DNA of 64,000 bases from Balaenoptera acutorostrata (Eukaryota > Chordata > Mammalia > Artiodactyla > Balaenopteridae), in contig NC_080067.1 in NCBI RefSeq assembly GCF_949987535.1, positions 372,001 through 436,000 on the forward strand, given 5' to 3'. The translations under genes were made by a program, and so were the position numbers. Below the pieces are notes generated by a model, which saw only the letters and a list, made by a program, of their open reading frames with translations, was not told where the DNA came from and made no database searches. Shown here one piece after another: positions 10,577 through 22,909 of the stretch (position 1 is its first letter; each line of letters begins with the position of its first letter).

Positions 10577-12340
10577 CTATTCACCGCACAAGAATATATC
10601 TGACTAGTAAGAATCTTCAAACCTATGTATTGATATCTCTCTGTAAGTGAGTCAAGGGGGTGTAAAGCGACATAAACACAGCCGTGAAAAGCAGCTAAAC
10701 CCCATTATAAAACTAAATGACTTTTCAAAACCCGTGAAACAAAGACAGTGAAAGAGAGAGAAATTCTTACACAATTCGTTCAGGGGCTGTGATGCAACCT
10801 GGATTGACCATATCTGGACCCACAGCTGATTGAGACATAAGGGTGGACACTCTTGGGGCTGAGAGGTTTGGTGAGGTTGGGTGAGCCAAAGCACACCCTT
10901 TAAAGTAATACTGCATGGTACCCATCCCATGGGTCCCAAATCTCCAGGTTCAAGGGCATCTTCCTACGTCGAAAACATGCATGAGAAACCCAGAAGATGG
11001 TACACCGTGTGATCGGGAAAGGTTTCTAAAACGCACCTCATTTCTCATCTCCTTGTGCTCGGGTTCGCCATTCCAGCTGCTTTACTAGCCATCTCCCTCC
11101 TTGGAGAATCAGCACCTTTAACTAAACTCCTGTTCCGTACAGGTTGCAATTTGTCCTGAGGATGAACGGGAAGAGGGGGATCCAATGAGAGACTAGCTCT
11201 AGGTGTTGGGACAGGCACAGGTCACTCTATTTTCCCATCAGGAAGAAGAATTAACCACGAGCTCAGCCTGCTCCCCAGAACCAGAAGAGGGCGTGAAGCA
11301 ATCCTGCACTTTTGCGGCCAGCTCCCAAAAAGGCGACTTGAAAAATGGAGCTCAGGGGCACTGCAATTCCCAAACCTGCAGAGTTATAAATGATAACTCT
11401 CGTCCACAAATATATTGAGGGAAGGCAACGAAGAGGATTTGAAAGCAAGGCAGAATTGCAGGAAACAGATTTCAGGAGGTAGATTCGAATCGCCTTGAAA
11501 GCACATGAAAAGCGGCAAAACGTGGACAATGGTGCCCTTGGCCAAAAAGGGCGTATGCGTTTTTTCCTGAATATATTCAGGAAAAAACGCATACGCCCTT
11601 TTGGGCCAACCAATCAACCTGGAAAGGCAAATCAGCGCTCCAAAGAAGTCTCGCTTCCCAGCGGGCAAAAGGGCCATGCGGAAAAAAGTGTCCAAACCAG
11701 AAATGCAGGACCGGCCATGGAGAAATGGGAGCCTTGCTACGCTGATGGGCGGGATGTAAATTGCCAACAGCCACTCTGGAAAAGTGTACGGTGTGTCCTG
11801 AAACATCTAAAAAACACAGCTTAGAGAGCATACGGCACTTCCACGCATGGGCGTATAAATTGGGAAAAGTAAAAATCAGCAAGACACAGGCACCCCAAAG
11901 TTTAGGGCTGCTCTGTTGACAAGAACCCCCACTTCATTACACCTTAAATATCCTGGGAAAGAGAAAAATGGATAAAGAAGTGGTGGTCCTCATGTATAAT
12001 GGAATATCACTCAGCCATGAAATCAAAGTCATAAGGCTTGTAGCAGCACGATGAGTGGATTTAGGTACGACGATTCTAAGTGAAAGAAGTCACACAGAAA
12101 AAGACACTTATCATAAGATATCACTTATAGAGGGAATGTAAAAACCACTACACTTGAACTGAAAGACAAAACAGAAGAGAGTCACACGTTTAGAAAACAC
12201 ACTATGGCTGTTGAACGGGAAAGGTGAGGTTGGGTGATGCATAAAAGAAGGGTTTCAAATTAGCTCAGATACCGTTCCATAAACCCAATATGTAATAGAC
12301 AAGACCTACTCCTTGCTCAGTGAACTGGACTCAACACCCC
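10577..12340 (+). repeat. Satellite monomer 7 (A-type, 1,764 bp)
   Basis: Palindrome 11538-11609 has one mismatch (CCTTTTGGGCC on the right). A substitution creates a BamHI-type GGATCC at ~11178, shared only with monomer 13 (its 10,569-bp copy) and monomer 22 (offset 26,424). The L1 poly(A)-signal remnant is altered: AACTAAAT replaces AATAAAT near 10711. Confidence 0.95.
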
Positions 12341-14105
12341 CTATTCACCACACAAGAATATATCTGACTAGTAAGAATCTTCAAACCTATGTATTGATAT
12401 CTCTCTGTAAGTGAGTCAAGGGGGTGTAAAGCGGCATAAACACAGCCGTGAAAAACAGCTAAACCCCATTATACAAATAAATGACTTTTCAAAACCCGTG
12501 AAACAAAGACAGTGAAAGAGAGAGAAATTCTTACACAATTCGTTCAGGGGCTGTGATGCAACCTAGATTGACCATATCTGGACCCACAGCTGATTGAGAC
12601 ATAAGGGTGGACACTCTTGGGGCTGAGAGGTTTGGTGAGGTTGGGTGATCCAACGCACACCCTTTAAAGTAATACTGCATGGTACTCATCCCATGGGTCC
12701 CAAATCTCCAGGTTCAAGGGCATCTTCCTACGTCGAAAACATGCATGAGAAACCCAGAAGATGGTACACCGTGTGATCGGGAAAGGTTTCTAAAACGCAC
12801 CTCATTTCTCATCTCCTTGTGCTCGGGTTCGCCATTCCAGCCGCTTTACTAGCCATCTCCCTCCTTGGAGAATCAGCACCTTTAACTAAACTCCTGTTCC
12901 GTACAGGTTGCAATTTGTCCTGAGGATGAACGGGAAGAGGGGGAACCAATGAGAGACTAGCTCTAGGTGTTGGGACAGGCACAGGTCACTCTATTTTCCC
13001 ATCAGGAAGAAGAATTAACCACAGGCTTAGCCTGCCCTCTGGAACCAGAATAGGGCCTGAAGCAATCCTGCGCTTCGGCAGCCAGCTCCCAAAAAAGCGA
13101 CTTGAAAAATGGAGCTCAGGCGCACTGCAATTCACAAACCTGCAGAGTTATAAATGATAACTCTCGTCCACAAATATATTGAGGGAAGGCAACGAAGAGG
13201 ATTTGAAAGCAAGGCAGAATTGCAGGAAACAGATTTCAGGAGGTAGATTCGAATCGCCTTGAAAGCACATGAAAAGCGGCAAAACGTGGACAATGATGCC
13301 CTTGGCCAAAAAGGGCGTATGCATTGTTTCCTGAATATATTCAGGAAAAAACGCATACGCCCTTTTTGGCCAACCAAGCAACCTGGGAAGGCAAATCAGC
13401 GCTCCAAAGACGTCTGGTTTCCCAGCGGGCAAAAGGGCCATGCGGAAAAAAGTGTCCAAAGCAGAAATGCAGGACCGGCCATGGAGAAATGGGAGACTTG
13501 CTACGCTGATGGGCGGGTTGTAAATTGCCAACAGCCACTCTGGAGAAGTGTACGTTGTGTCCTGAAACATCTAAAAAAACACAGCTTATAGAGCATAGGG
13601 CACTTCCACTCATGGGCGTATAAATTGGGAAAACTAAAAATCAGCAAGACACAGGCACCCCAAAGTTTAGGGCTGCTCTGTTGACAAGAACCCCCACTGC
13701 ATTACACCTTAAATATCCTAGGAAAGAGAAAAACGGATAAAGAAGTTGTGGTCCTCATGTACAATGGAATATCACTCAGCCATGTAATCAACGTCATAAG
13801 GCTAGTAGCAGCACGATGAGTGGATTTAGGTACGACGATTCTAAGTGAAATAAGTCACACAGAAAAAGACACTTATCATAAGATATCACTTATAGAGGGA
13901 ATGTAAAAACCGCTACACTTGAACTGAATTACAAAACAGAACAGAGTGACACATTTAGAAAACACACTATGGCTGCTGAACGGGAAAGGTGAGGTGGGGT
14001 GATGCATAAAACAAGGGTTTCAAATTAGCTCAGATACCGTTCCATAAACCCAATATGTAATAGACAAGACCTACTCCTTGCTGATGGAACTGGACTCAAC
14101 ATCCC
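12341..14105 (+). repeat. Satellite monomer 8 (A/B mosaic, 1,765 bp)
   Basis: The front half is A-type (GAATCTTCAAACC, TAACTAAACTCC). From the palindrome on it is B-type: CCTGGGAAGGC, CTTATAGAGCATAGGG, GAATTACAAAAC. The switch lies between ~13000 and ~13385. Palindrome 13302-13373 has GCATTGTTTCC facing GGAAAAAACGC. CTTCGGCAGCC at ~13073 is private to monomers 8 and 14. Confidence 0.94.
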
Positions 14106-15864
14106 CTATTCACCGCACAAGCATATATCTGACTAGAAAGAAGCTGCAAACCTATGTATTGATATCTCTCTGTAAGTGAGTCAAGGGGGTATAAAGTGAC
14201 ATAAACACAGCCGTGAAAAGCAGCTAAACCCCATTATAAAAATAAATTCCTTTTCAAAACCCGTGAAGCAAAGACAGTGAAAGAGAGAGAAATTCTTACA
14301 AAATTCGTTCATGGGCTGTGATGCAACCTGGATTGACCATATCTAGACCCACAGCTGATTGAGACATAAGGGTGGACACTCTTGGGGCTGAGAGGTTTGG
14401 TGAGGTTGGGTGAGCCAACGCAGACCCTTTAAAGTAATACTGAATGGTACCCATCCCATGGGTCCCAAATCTCCAGGTTCAAGGGCATCTTCCTACATCG
14501 AAAACATGCATGAGAAACCCAGAAGATGGTACACCGTGTGATCGGAAAAGGTTTCTAAAACGCACCTCATTTCTCACATCCTTGAGCTCGGGTTTACCAT
14601 TCCATCCACTTTACTAGCCATCTCACTCCTTGGAGAATCAGCACCTTTAACCTCCTCTTCCGTACAGGTTGCAATTTGTCCTGAGGATGAACGAGAAGAG
14701 GGGGAACCAATGAGAGACTAGCTCTAGGTGTTGGGACAGGCACAGGCCACTGTATTTTCCCATCAGGAAGAAGAATTAACCACAAGCTCAGCCTGCCCCC
14801 CAGAACCAGAAGAGGGCCTGAAGCAATCCTGCGCTTTTGCGGCCCGCTCCAAAAAAGCGAGTTGAAAAATGGAGCTCAGGGGCACTGCAATTCACAAACC
14901 TGCAGAGTTATAAATGATAACTCTCGTCCACAAATATATTGAGGGAAGGCAACGAAGAGGATTTGAAAGCAAGGCAGAATTGCAGGAAACAGATTTCAGG
15001 AGGTAGATTCGAATCGCCTTGAAAGCACATGAAAAGCGGCAAAACGTGGAAAATGATGCCCTTGGCCAAAAAGGGCGTATGCGTTGTTTCCTGAATATAT
15101 TCAGGAAAAAATGCATACACCCTTTTGGCCAACCAAGCAACCTGGGAAGGCAAATCAGCGCTCCAAAGAAGTCTCGCTTCGCAGCGGGCAAAAGGGCCAT
15201 GCGGAAAAAAGTGTACAAACCAGAAATGCAGGACCGGCCATGGAGAAATGGGAGCCTTGCTACGCTGATGGGCGTGATGTAAATTGCCAACAGCCACTCT
15301 GGAGAAGTGTACGTTGTGTCCTGAAACATCTAAGAAAACACAGCTTGGAGAGCATAGGGCACTTCCACTCATGGGCGTATAAATTGGGAAAACTAAAAAT
15401 CAGCAAGACACAGGCACCCGAAAGTTTAGGGCTGCTCTGTTGACAAGAACCCCCACTTCATTACACCTTAAATATCCTAGGAAAGAGATAAATGGATAAA
15501 GAAGTTGTGGTCCTCATGTACAATGGAATATCACTCAGCCATGTAATCAACGTCATAAGGCTAGTAGCAGCACGATGAGTAGATTTAGGTACGACGATTC
15601 TAAGTGAAATAAGTCACACAGAAAAAGACACTTGTTATAAGATATCACTTATAGAGGGAATGTAAAAACCGCTACACTTGAACTGAATTACAAAACAGAA
15701 CAGAGTGACACATTTAGAAAACACACTATGGCTGCTGAACGGGAAAGGTGAGGTGGGGTGATGCATAAAACAAGGGTTTCAAATTAGCTCCAATACAGTT
15801 CCATAAACCCAATATGTAATAGACAAGACGTACTCCTTGCTGAGTGAACTGGACTCAACACCCC
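14106..15864 (+). repeat. Satellite monomer 9 (B-type, 1,759 bp)
   Basis: Palindrome 15062-15132 is eroded: G at 15086 is not matched on the right arm, and ATGCATACACCC replaces the usual right-arm sequence. CGCTTCGCAGCGG has G at 15181, where its 10,569-bp copy (monomer 15) has C at 25750. This is one of only three differences I saw between the two large copies. Confidence 0.95.
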
Positions 15865-17624
15865 CTATTCACCGCACAAGCATATATCTGACTAGTAAGA
15901 AGCTGCAAACCTATGTATTGATATCTCTCTGTAAGTGAGTCAAGGGGGTATAAAGTGACATAAACACAGCCGTGAAAAGCAGCTAAACCCCATTATAAAA
16001 ATAAATTCCTTTTCAAAACCCGTGAAGCAAACACAGTGAAAGAGAGAGAAATTCTTACAAAATTCGTTCATGGGCTGTGATGCAACCTGGATTGACCATA
16101 TCTAGACCCACAGCTGATTGAGACATAAGGGTGGACACTCTTGGGGCTGAGAGGTTTGGTGAGGTTGGGTGAGCCAACGCAGACCCTTTAAAGTAATACT
16201 GAATGGTACCCATCCCATGGGTCCCAAATCTCCAGGTTCAAGGGCATCTTCCTACATCGAAAACATGCATGAGAAACCCAGAAGATGGTACACCGTGTGA
16301 TCGGAAAAGGTTTCTAAAACGCACCTCATTTCTCACATCCTTGAGCTCGGGTTTACCATTCCATCCACTTTACTAGCCATCTCACTCCTTGGAGAATCAG
16401 CACCTTTAACCTCCTGTTCCGTACAGGTTGCAATTTGTCCTGAGGATGAACGAGAAGAGGGGGAACCAATGAGAGACTAGCTCTAGGTGTTGGGACAGGC
16501 ACAGGCCACTGTATTTTCCCATCAGGAAGAAGAATTAACCACAAGCTCAGCCTGCCCCCCAGAACCAGAAGAGGGCCTGAAGCAATCCTGCGCTTTTGCG
16601 GCCCGCTCCAAAAAAGCGAGTTGAAAAATGGAGCTCAGGGGCACTGCAATTCACAAACCTGCAGAGTTATAAATGATAACTCTCGTCCACAAATATATTG
16701 AGGGAAGGCAACGAAGAGGATTTGAAAGCAAGGCAGAATTGCAGGAAACAGATTTCAGGAGGTAGATTCGAATCTCCTTGAAAGCACATGAAAAGCGGCA
16801 AAACGTGGAAAATGATGCCCTTGGCCAAAAAGGGCGTATGCGTTGTTTCCTGAATATATTCAGGAAACAATGCATACGCCCTTTTTGGCCAACCAAGCAA
16901 CCTGGGAAGGCAAATCAGCGCTCCAAAGAAGTCTCGCTTCCCAGCGGGCAAAAGGGCCATGCGGAAAAAAGTGTACAAACCAGAAATGCAGGACCGGCCA
17001 TGGGGAAATGGGAGCCTTGCTACGCTGATGGGTGTGATGTAAATTGCCAACAGCCACTCTGGAGAAGTGTACTTTGTGTCCTGAAACATCTAAAAAAACA
17101 CAGCTTATAGAGCATAGGGCACTTCCACTCATGGGCGTATAAATTGGGAAAACTAAAAATCAGCAAGACACAGGCACCCCAAAATTTAGGGCTGCTCTGT
17201 TGACAAGAACCCCCACTTCATTACACCTTAAATATCCTAGGAAAGAGATAAATGGATAAAGAAGTTGTGGTCCTCATGTACAATGGAATATCACTCAGCC
17301 ATGTAATCAACGTCATAAGGCTAGTAGCAGCACGATGAGTGTATTTAGGTACGACGATTCTAAGTGAAATAAGTCACACAGAAAAAGACACTTATCATAA
17401 GATATCACTTATAGAGGGAATGTAAAAACCGCTACACTTGAACTGAATTACAAAACAGAACAGAGTGACACATTTAGAAAACACACTATGGCTGCTGAAC
17501 GGGAAAGGTGAGGTGGGGTGATGCATAAAACAAGGGTTTCAAATTAGCTCAGATACCGTTCCATAAACCCAATATGTAATAGACAAGACCTACTCCTTGC
17601 TGATTGAACTGGACTCAACATCCC
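15865..17624 (+). repeat. Satellite monomer 10 (B-type, 1,760 bp)
   Basis: Palindrome 16821-16892 carries the paired arm change, G at 16845 and C at 16868, leaving a single mismatch near GCAATGC. The tail has CAAAATTTAGGG and GATGAGTGTATTTAGG, shared with monomer 16 and with the tail of monomer 18. Confidence 0.95.
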
Positions 17625-19383
17625 CTATTCACCGCACAAGCATATATCTGACTAGAAAGAAGCTGCAAACCTATGTATTGATATCTCTCTGTAAGTGAGT
17701 CAAGGGGGTATAAAGTGACATAAACACAGCCGTGAAAAGCAGCTAAACCCCATTATAAAAATAAATTCCTTTTCAAAACCCGTGAAGCAAAGACAGTGAA
17801 AGAGAGAGAAATTCTTACAAAATTCGTTCATGGGCTGTGATGCAACCTGGATTGACCATATCTAGACCCACAGCTGATTGAGACATAAGGGTGGACACTC
17901 TTGGGGCTGAGAGGTTTGGTGAGGTTGGGTGAGCCAACGCAGACCCTTTAAAGTAATACTGAATGGTACCCATCCCATGGGTCCCAAATCTCCAGGTTCA
18001 AGGGCATCTTCCTACATCGAAAACATGCATGAGAAACCCAGAAGATGGTACACCGTGTGATCGGAAAAGGTTTCTAAAACGCACCTCATTTCTCACATCC
18101 TTGAGCTCGGGTTTACCATTCCATCCACTTTACTAGCCATCTCACTCCTTGGAGAATCAGCACCTTTAACCTCCTGTTCCGTACAGGTTGCAATTTGTCC
18201 TGAGGATGAACGAGAAGAGGGGGAACCAATGAGAGACTAGCTCTAGGTGTTGGGACAGGCACAGACCACTGTATTTTCCCATCAGGAAGAAGAATTAACC
18301 ACAAGCTCAGCCTGCCCCCCAGAACCAGAAGAGGGCCTGAAGCAATCCTGCGCTTTTGCGGCCCGCTCCAAAAAAGCGAGTTGAAAAATGGAGCTCAGGG
18401 GCACTGCAATTCACAAACCTGCAGAGTTATAAATGATAACTCTCGTCCACAAATATATTGAGGGAAGGCAACGAAGAGGATTTGAAAGCAAGGCAGAATT
18501 GCAGGAAACAGATTTCAGGAGGTAGATTCGAATCGCCTTGAAAGCACATGAAAAGCGGCAAAACGTGGAAAATGATGCCCTTGGCCAAAAAGGGCGTATG
18601 CGTTGTTTCCTGAATATATTCAGGAAAAAATGCATACACCCTTTTGGCCAACCAAGCAACCTGGGAAGGCAAATCAGCGCTCCAAAGAAGTCTCGCTTCG
18701 CAGCGGGCAAAAGGGCCATGCGGAAAAAAGTGTACAAACCAGAAATGCAGGACCGGCCATGGAGAAATGGGAGCCTTGCTACGCTGATGCGCGTGATGTA
18801 AATTGCCAACAGCCACTCTGGAGAAGTGTACGTTGTGTCCTGAAACATCTAAGAAAACACAGCTTATAGAGCATAGGGCACTTCCACTCATGGGCGTATA
18901 AATTGGGAAAACTAAAAATCAGCAAGACACAGGCACCCGAAAGTTTAGGGCTGCTCTGTTGACAAGAACCCCCACTTCATTACACCTTAAATATCCTAGG
19001 AAAGAGATAAATGGATAAAGAAGTTGTGGTCCTCATGTAAAATGGAATATCACTCAGCCATGTAATCAACGTCATAAGGCTAGTAGCAGCACGATGAGTG
19101 GATTTAGGTACGACGATTCTAAGTGAAATAAGTCACACAGAAAAAGACACTTGTTATAAGATATCACTTATAGAGGGAATGTAAAAACCGCTACACTTGA
19201 ACTGAATTACAAAACAGAACAGAGTGACACATTTAGAAAACACACTATGGCTGCTGAACGGGAAAGGTGAGGTGGGGTGATGCATAAAACAAGGGTTTCA
19301 AATTAGCTCCGATACAGTTCCATAAACCCAATATGTAATAGACAAGACGTACTCCTTGCTGAGTGAACTGGACTCAACACCCC
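17625..19383 (+). repeat. Satellite monomer 11 (B-type, 1,759 bp)
   Basis: Palindrome 18581-18651 is of the eroded monomer-9 kind. Private markers GATGCGCGTGATG (~18786) and CTCATGTAAAATGG (~19033) recur only in monomers 17 and 19, which makes those two direct descendants or sisters. It is the last full monomer of the first 10,569-bp unit. Confidence 0.95.
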
Positions 19384-21145
19384 CTATTCACCGCACAAGC
19401 ATATATCTGACTAGTAAGAAGCTGCAAACCTATGTATTGATATCTCTCTGTAAGTGAGTCAAGGGGGTGTAAAACGGCATAAACACAGCCGTGAAAAGCA
19501 GCTAAACCCCATTATAAAAATAAATTACTTTTCAAAACCCGTGAAACAAAGACAGTGAAAGAGAGAGAAATTCTTACAAAATTCGTTCAGGGGCTGTGAT
19601 GCAACCTGGATTGACCATATCTAGACCCACAGCTGATTGAGACATAAGGGTGGACACTCTTGGGGCTGAGAGGTTTGGTGAGGTTGGGTGAGCCAACGCA
19701 GACCCTTTAAAGTAGTACTGCATGGTACCCATCCCATGGGTCCCAAATCTCCAGGTTCAAGGGCATCTTCCTACATCGAAAACATGCATGAGGAACCCAG
19801 AAGATGGTACACCGTGTGATCGGGAAAGGTTTCTAAAACGCACCTCATTTCTCATCTCCTTGAGCTCGGGTTCACCATTCCAGCCGCTTTACTAGCCATC
19901 TCCCTCCTTGGAGAATCAGCACCTTTAACTAAACTCCTGTTCCGTACAGGTTGCAATTAGTCCTGAGGATGAACGGGAAGAGGGGGAACCAATGAGAGAC
20001 TAGCTCTAGGTGTTGGGACAGGCACAGGTCACTCTATTTTCCCATCAAGAAGAAGAATTAACCACAGGCTTAGCCTGCCCTCTGGAACCAGAATAGGGCC
20101 TGAAGCAATCCTGCGCTTTTGCGGCCAGCTCCCAAAAAAGCGACTTGAAAATGGAGCTCAGGGGCACTGCAATTCACAAAGCTGCAGAGTTATAAATGAT
20201 AACTCTCGTCCACAAATATATTGAGGGAAGGCAACGAAGAGGATTTGAAAGAGATGCAGAATTGCAGGAAACAGATTTCAGGAGGTAGATTCGAATCTCC
20301 TTGAAAGCACATGAAAAGCGGCAAAACGTGGACAATGATGCCCTTGGCCAAAAAGGGCGTATGCGTTTTTTCCTGAATATATTGAGGAAAAAACGCATAC
20401 GCCCTTTTGGCCAACCAAGCAACCTGGAAAGGCAAATCAGCGCTCCAAAGAAGTCTCGCTTCCCAGCGGGCAAAAGGGCCATGCGGAAAAAAGTGTCCAA
20501 ACCAGAAATGCAGGACCGGCCATGGAGAAATGGGAGCCTTGCTACGCTGATGGGCGGGATGTAAATTGCCAACAGCCACTCTGGAAAAGTGTACGGTGTG
20601 TCCTGAAACATCTAAAAAACACAGCTTAGAGAGCATACGGCACTTTCACGCATGGGCGTATAAATTGGGAAAAGTAAAAATCAGCAAGACACAGGCACCC
20701 CAAAGTTTAGGGCTGCTCTGTTGACAAGAACCCCCACTTCATTACACCTTAAATATCCTGGGAAAGAGAAAAATGGATAAAGAAGTGGTGGTCCTCATGT
20801 ATAATGGAATATCACTCAGCCATGAAATCAAAGTCATAAGGCTTGTAGCAGCACGATGAGTGGATTTAGGTACGACGATTCTAAGTGAAAGAAGTCACAC
20901 AGAAAAAGACACTTATCATAAGATATCACTTATAGAGGGAATGTAAAAACCACTACACTTGAACTGAAAGACAAAACAGAAGAGAGTCAAACGTTTAGAA
21001 AACACACTATGGCTGTTGAACGGGAAAGGTGAGGTTGGGTGATGCATAAAAGAAGGGTTTCAAATTAGCTCAGATACCGTTCCATAAACCCAATATGTAA
21101 TAGACAAGACCTACTCCTTGCTCAGTGAACTGGACTCAACACCCC
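19384..21145 (+). repeat. Satellite monomer 12 (junction chimera, 1,762 bp)
   Basis: The front (to ~19874) matches monomers 18 and 20, including GTAGTACTGC and CATGAGGAACCC. The back (from ~20176) matches monomer 6, including GAAAGAGATGCAG. The interval 19875-20175 matches both, so the exchange that made the 10,569-bp duplication lies there. Palindrome 20344-20414. Confidence 0.94.
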
Positions 21146-22909
21146 CTATTCACCGCACAAGAATATATCTGACTAGTAAGAATCTTCAAACCTATGTATT
21201 GATATCTCTCTGTAAGTGAGTCAAGGGGGTGTAAAGCGACATAAACACAGCCGTGAAAAGCAGCTAAACCCCATTATAAAACTAAATGACTTTTCAAAAC
21301 CCGTGAAACAAAGACAGTGAAAGAGAGAGAAATTCTTACACAATTCGTTCAGGGGCTGTGATGCAACCTGGATTGACCATATCTGGACCCACAGCTGATT
21401 GAGACATAAGGGTGGACACTCTTGGGGCTGAGAGGTTTGGTGAGGTTGGGTGAGCCAAAGCACACCCTTTAAAGTAATACTGCATGGTACCCATCCCATG
21501 GGTCCCAAATCTCCAGGTTCAAGGGCATCTTCCTACGTCGAAAACATGCATGAGAAACCCAGAAGATGGTACACCGTGTGATCGGGAAAGGTTTCTAAAA
21601 CGCACCTCATTTCTCATCTCCTTGTGCTCGGGTTCGCCATTCCAGCTGCTTTACTAGCCATCTCCCTCCTTGGAGAATCAGCACCTTTAACTAAACTCCT
21701 GTTCCGTACAGGTTGCAATTTGTCCTGAGGATGAACGGGAAGAGGGGGATCCAATGAGAGACTAGCTCTAGGTGTTGGGACAGGCACAGGTCACTCTATT
21801 TTCCCATCAGGAAGAAGAATTAACCACGAGCTCAGCCTGCTCCCCAGAACCAGAAGAGGGCGTGAAGCAATCCTGCACTTTTGCGGCCAGCTCCCAAAAA
21901 GGCGACTTGAAAAATGGAGCTCAGGGGCACTGCAATTCCCAAACCTGCAGAGTTATAAATGATAACTCTCGTCCACAAATATATTGAGGGAAGGCAACGA
22001 AGAGGATTTGAAAGCAAGGCAGAATTGCAGGAAACAGATTTCAGGAGGTAGATTCGAATCGCCTTGAAAGCACATGAAAAGCGGCAAAACGTGGACAATG
22101 GTGCCCTTGGCCAAAAAGGGCGTATGCGTTTTTTCCTGAATATATTCAGGAAAAAACGCATACGCCCTTTTGGGCCAACCAATCAACCTGGAAAGGCAAA
22201 TCAGCGCTCCAAAGAAGTCTCGCTTCCCAGCGGGCAAAAGGGCCATGCGGAAAAAAGTGTCCAAACCAGAAATGCAGGACCGGCCATGGAGAAATGGGAG
22301 CCTTGCTACGCTGATGGGCGGGATGTAAATTGCCAACAGCCACTCTGGAAAAGTGTACGGTGTGTCCTGAAACATCTAAAAAACACAGCTTAGAGAGCAT
22401 ACGGCACTTCCACGCATGGGCGTATAAATTGGGAAAAGTAAAAATCAGCAAGACACAGGCACCCCAAAGTTTAGGGCTGCTCTGTTGACAAGAACCCCCA
22501 CTTCATTACACCTTAAATATCCTGGGAAAGAGAAAAATGGATAAAGAAGTGGTGGTCCTCATGTATAATGGAATATCACTCAGCCATGAAATCAAAGTCA
22601 TAAGGCTTGTAGCAGCACGATGAGTGGATTTAGGTACGACGATTCTAAGTGAAAGAAGTCACACAGAAAAAGACACTTATCATAAGATATCACTTATAGA
22701 GGGAATGTAAAAACCACTACACTTGAACTGAAAGACAAAACAGAAGAGAGTCACACGTTTAGAAAACACACTATGGCTGTTGAACGGGAAAGGTGAGGTT
22801 GGGTGATGCATAAAAGAAGGGTTTCAAATTAGCTCAGATACCGTTCCATAAACCCAATATGTAATAGACAAGACCTACTCCTTGCTCAGTGAACTGGACT
22901 CAACACCCC
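21146..22909 (+). repeat. Satellite monomer 13 (copy of monomer 7, 1,764 bp)
   Basis: Matches monomer 7 with no difference that I noticed, including GGATCC (~21747) and AACTAAAT. Palindrome 22107-22178, with one mismatch in the right arm. Confidence 0.95.
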
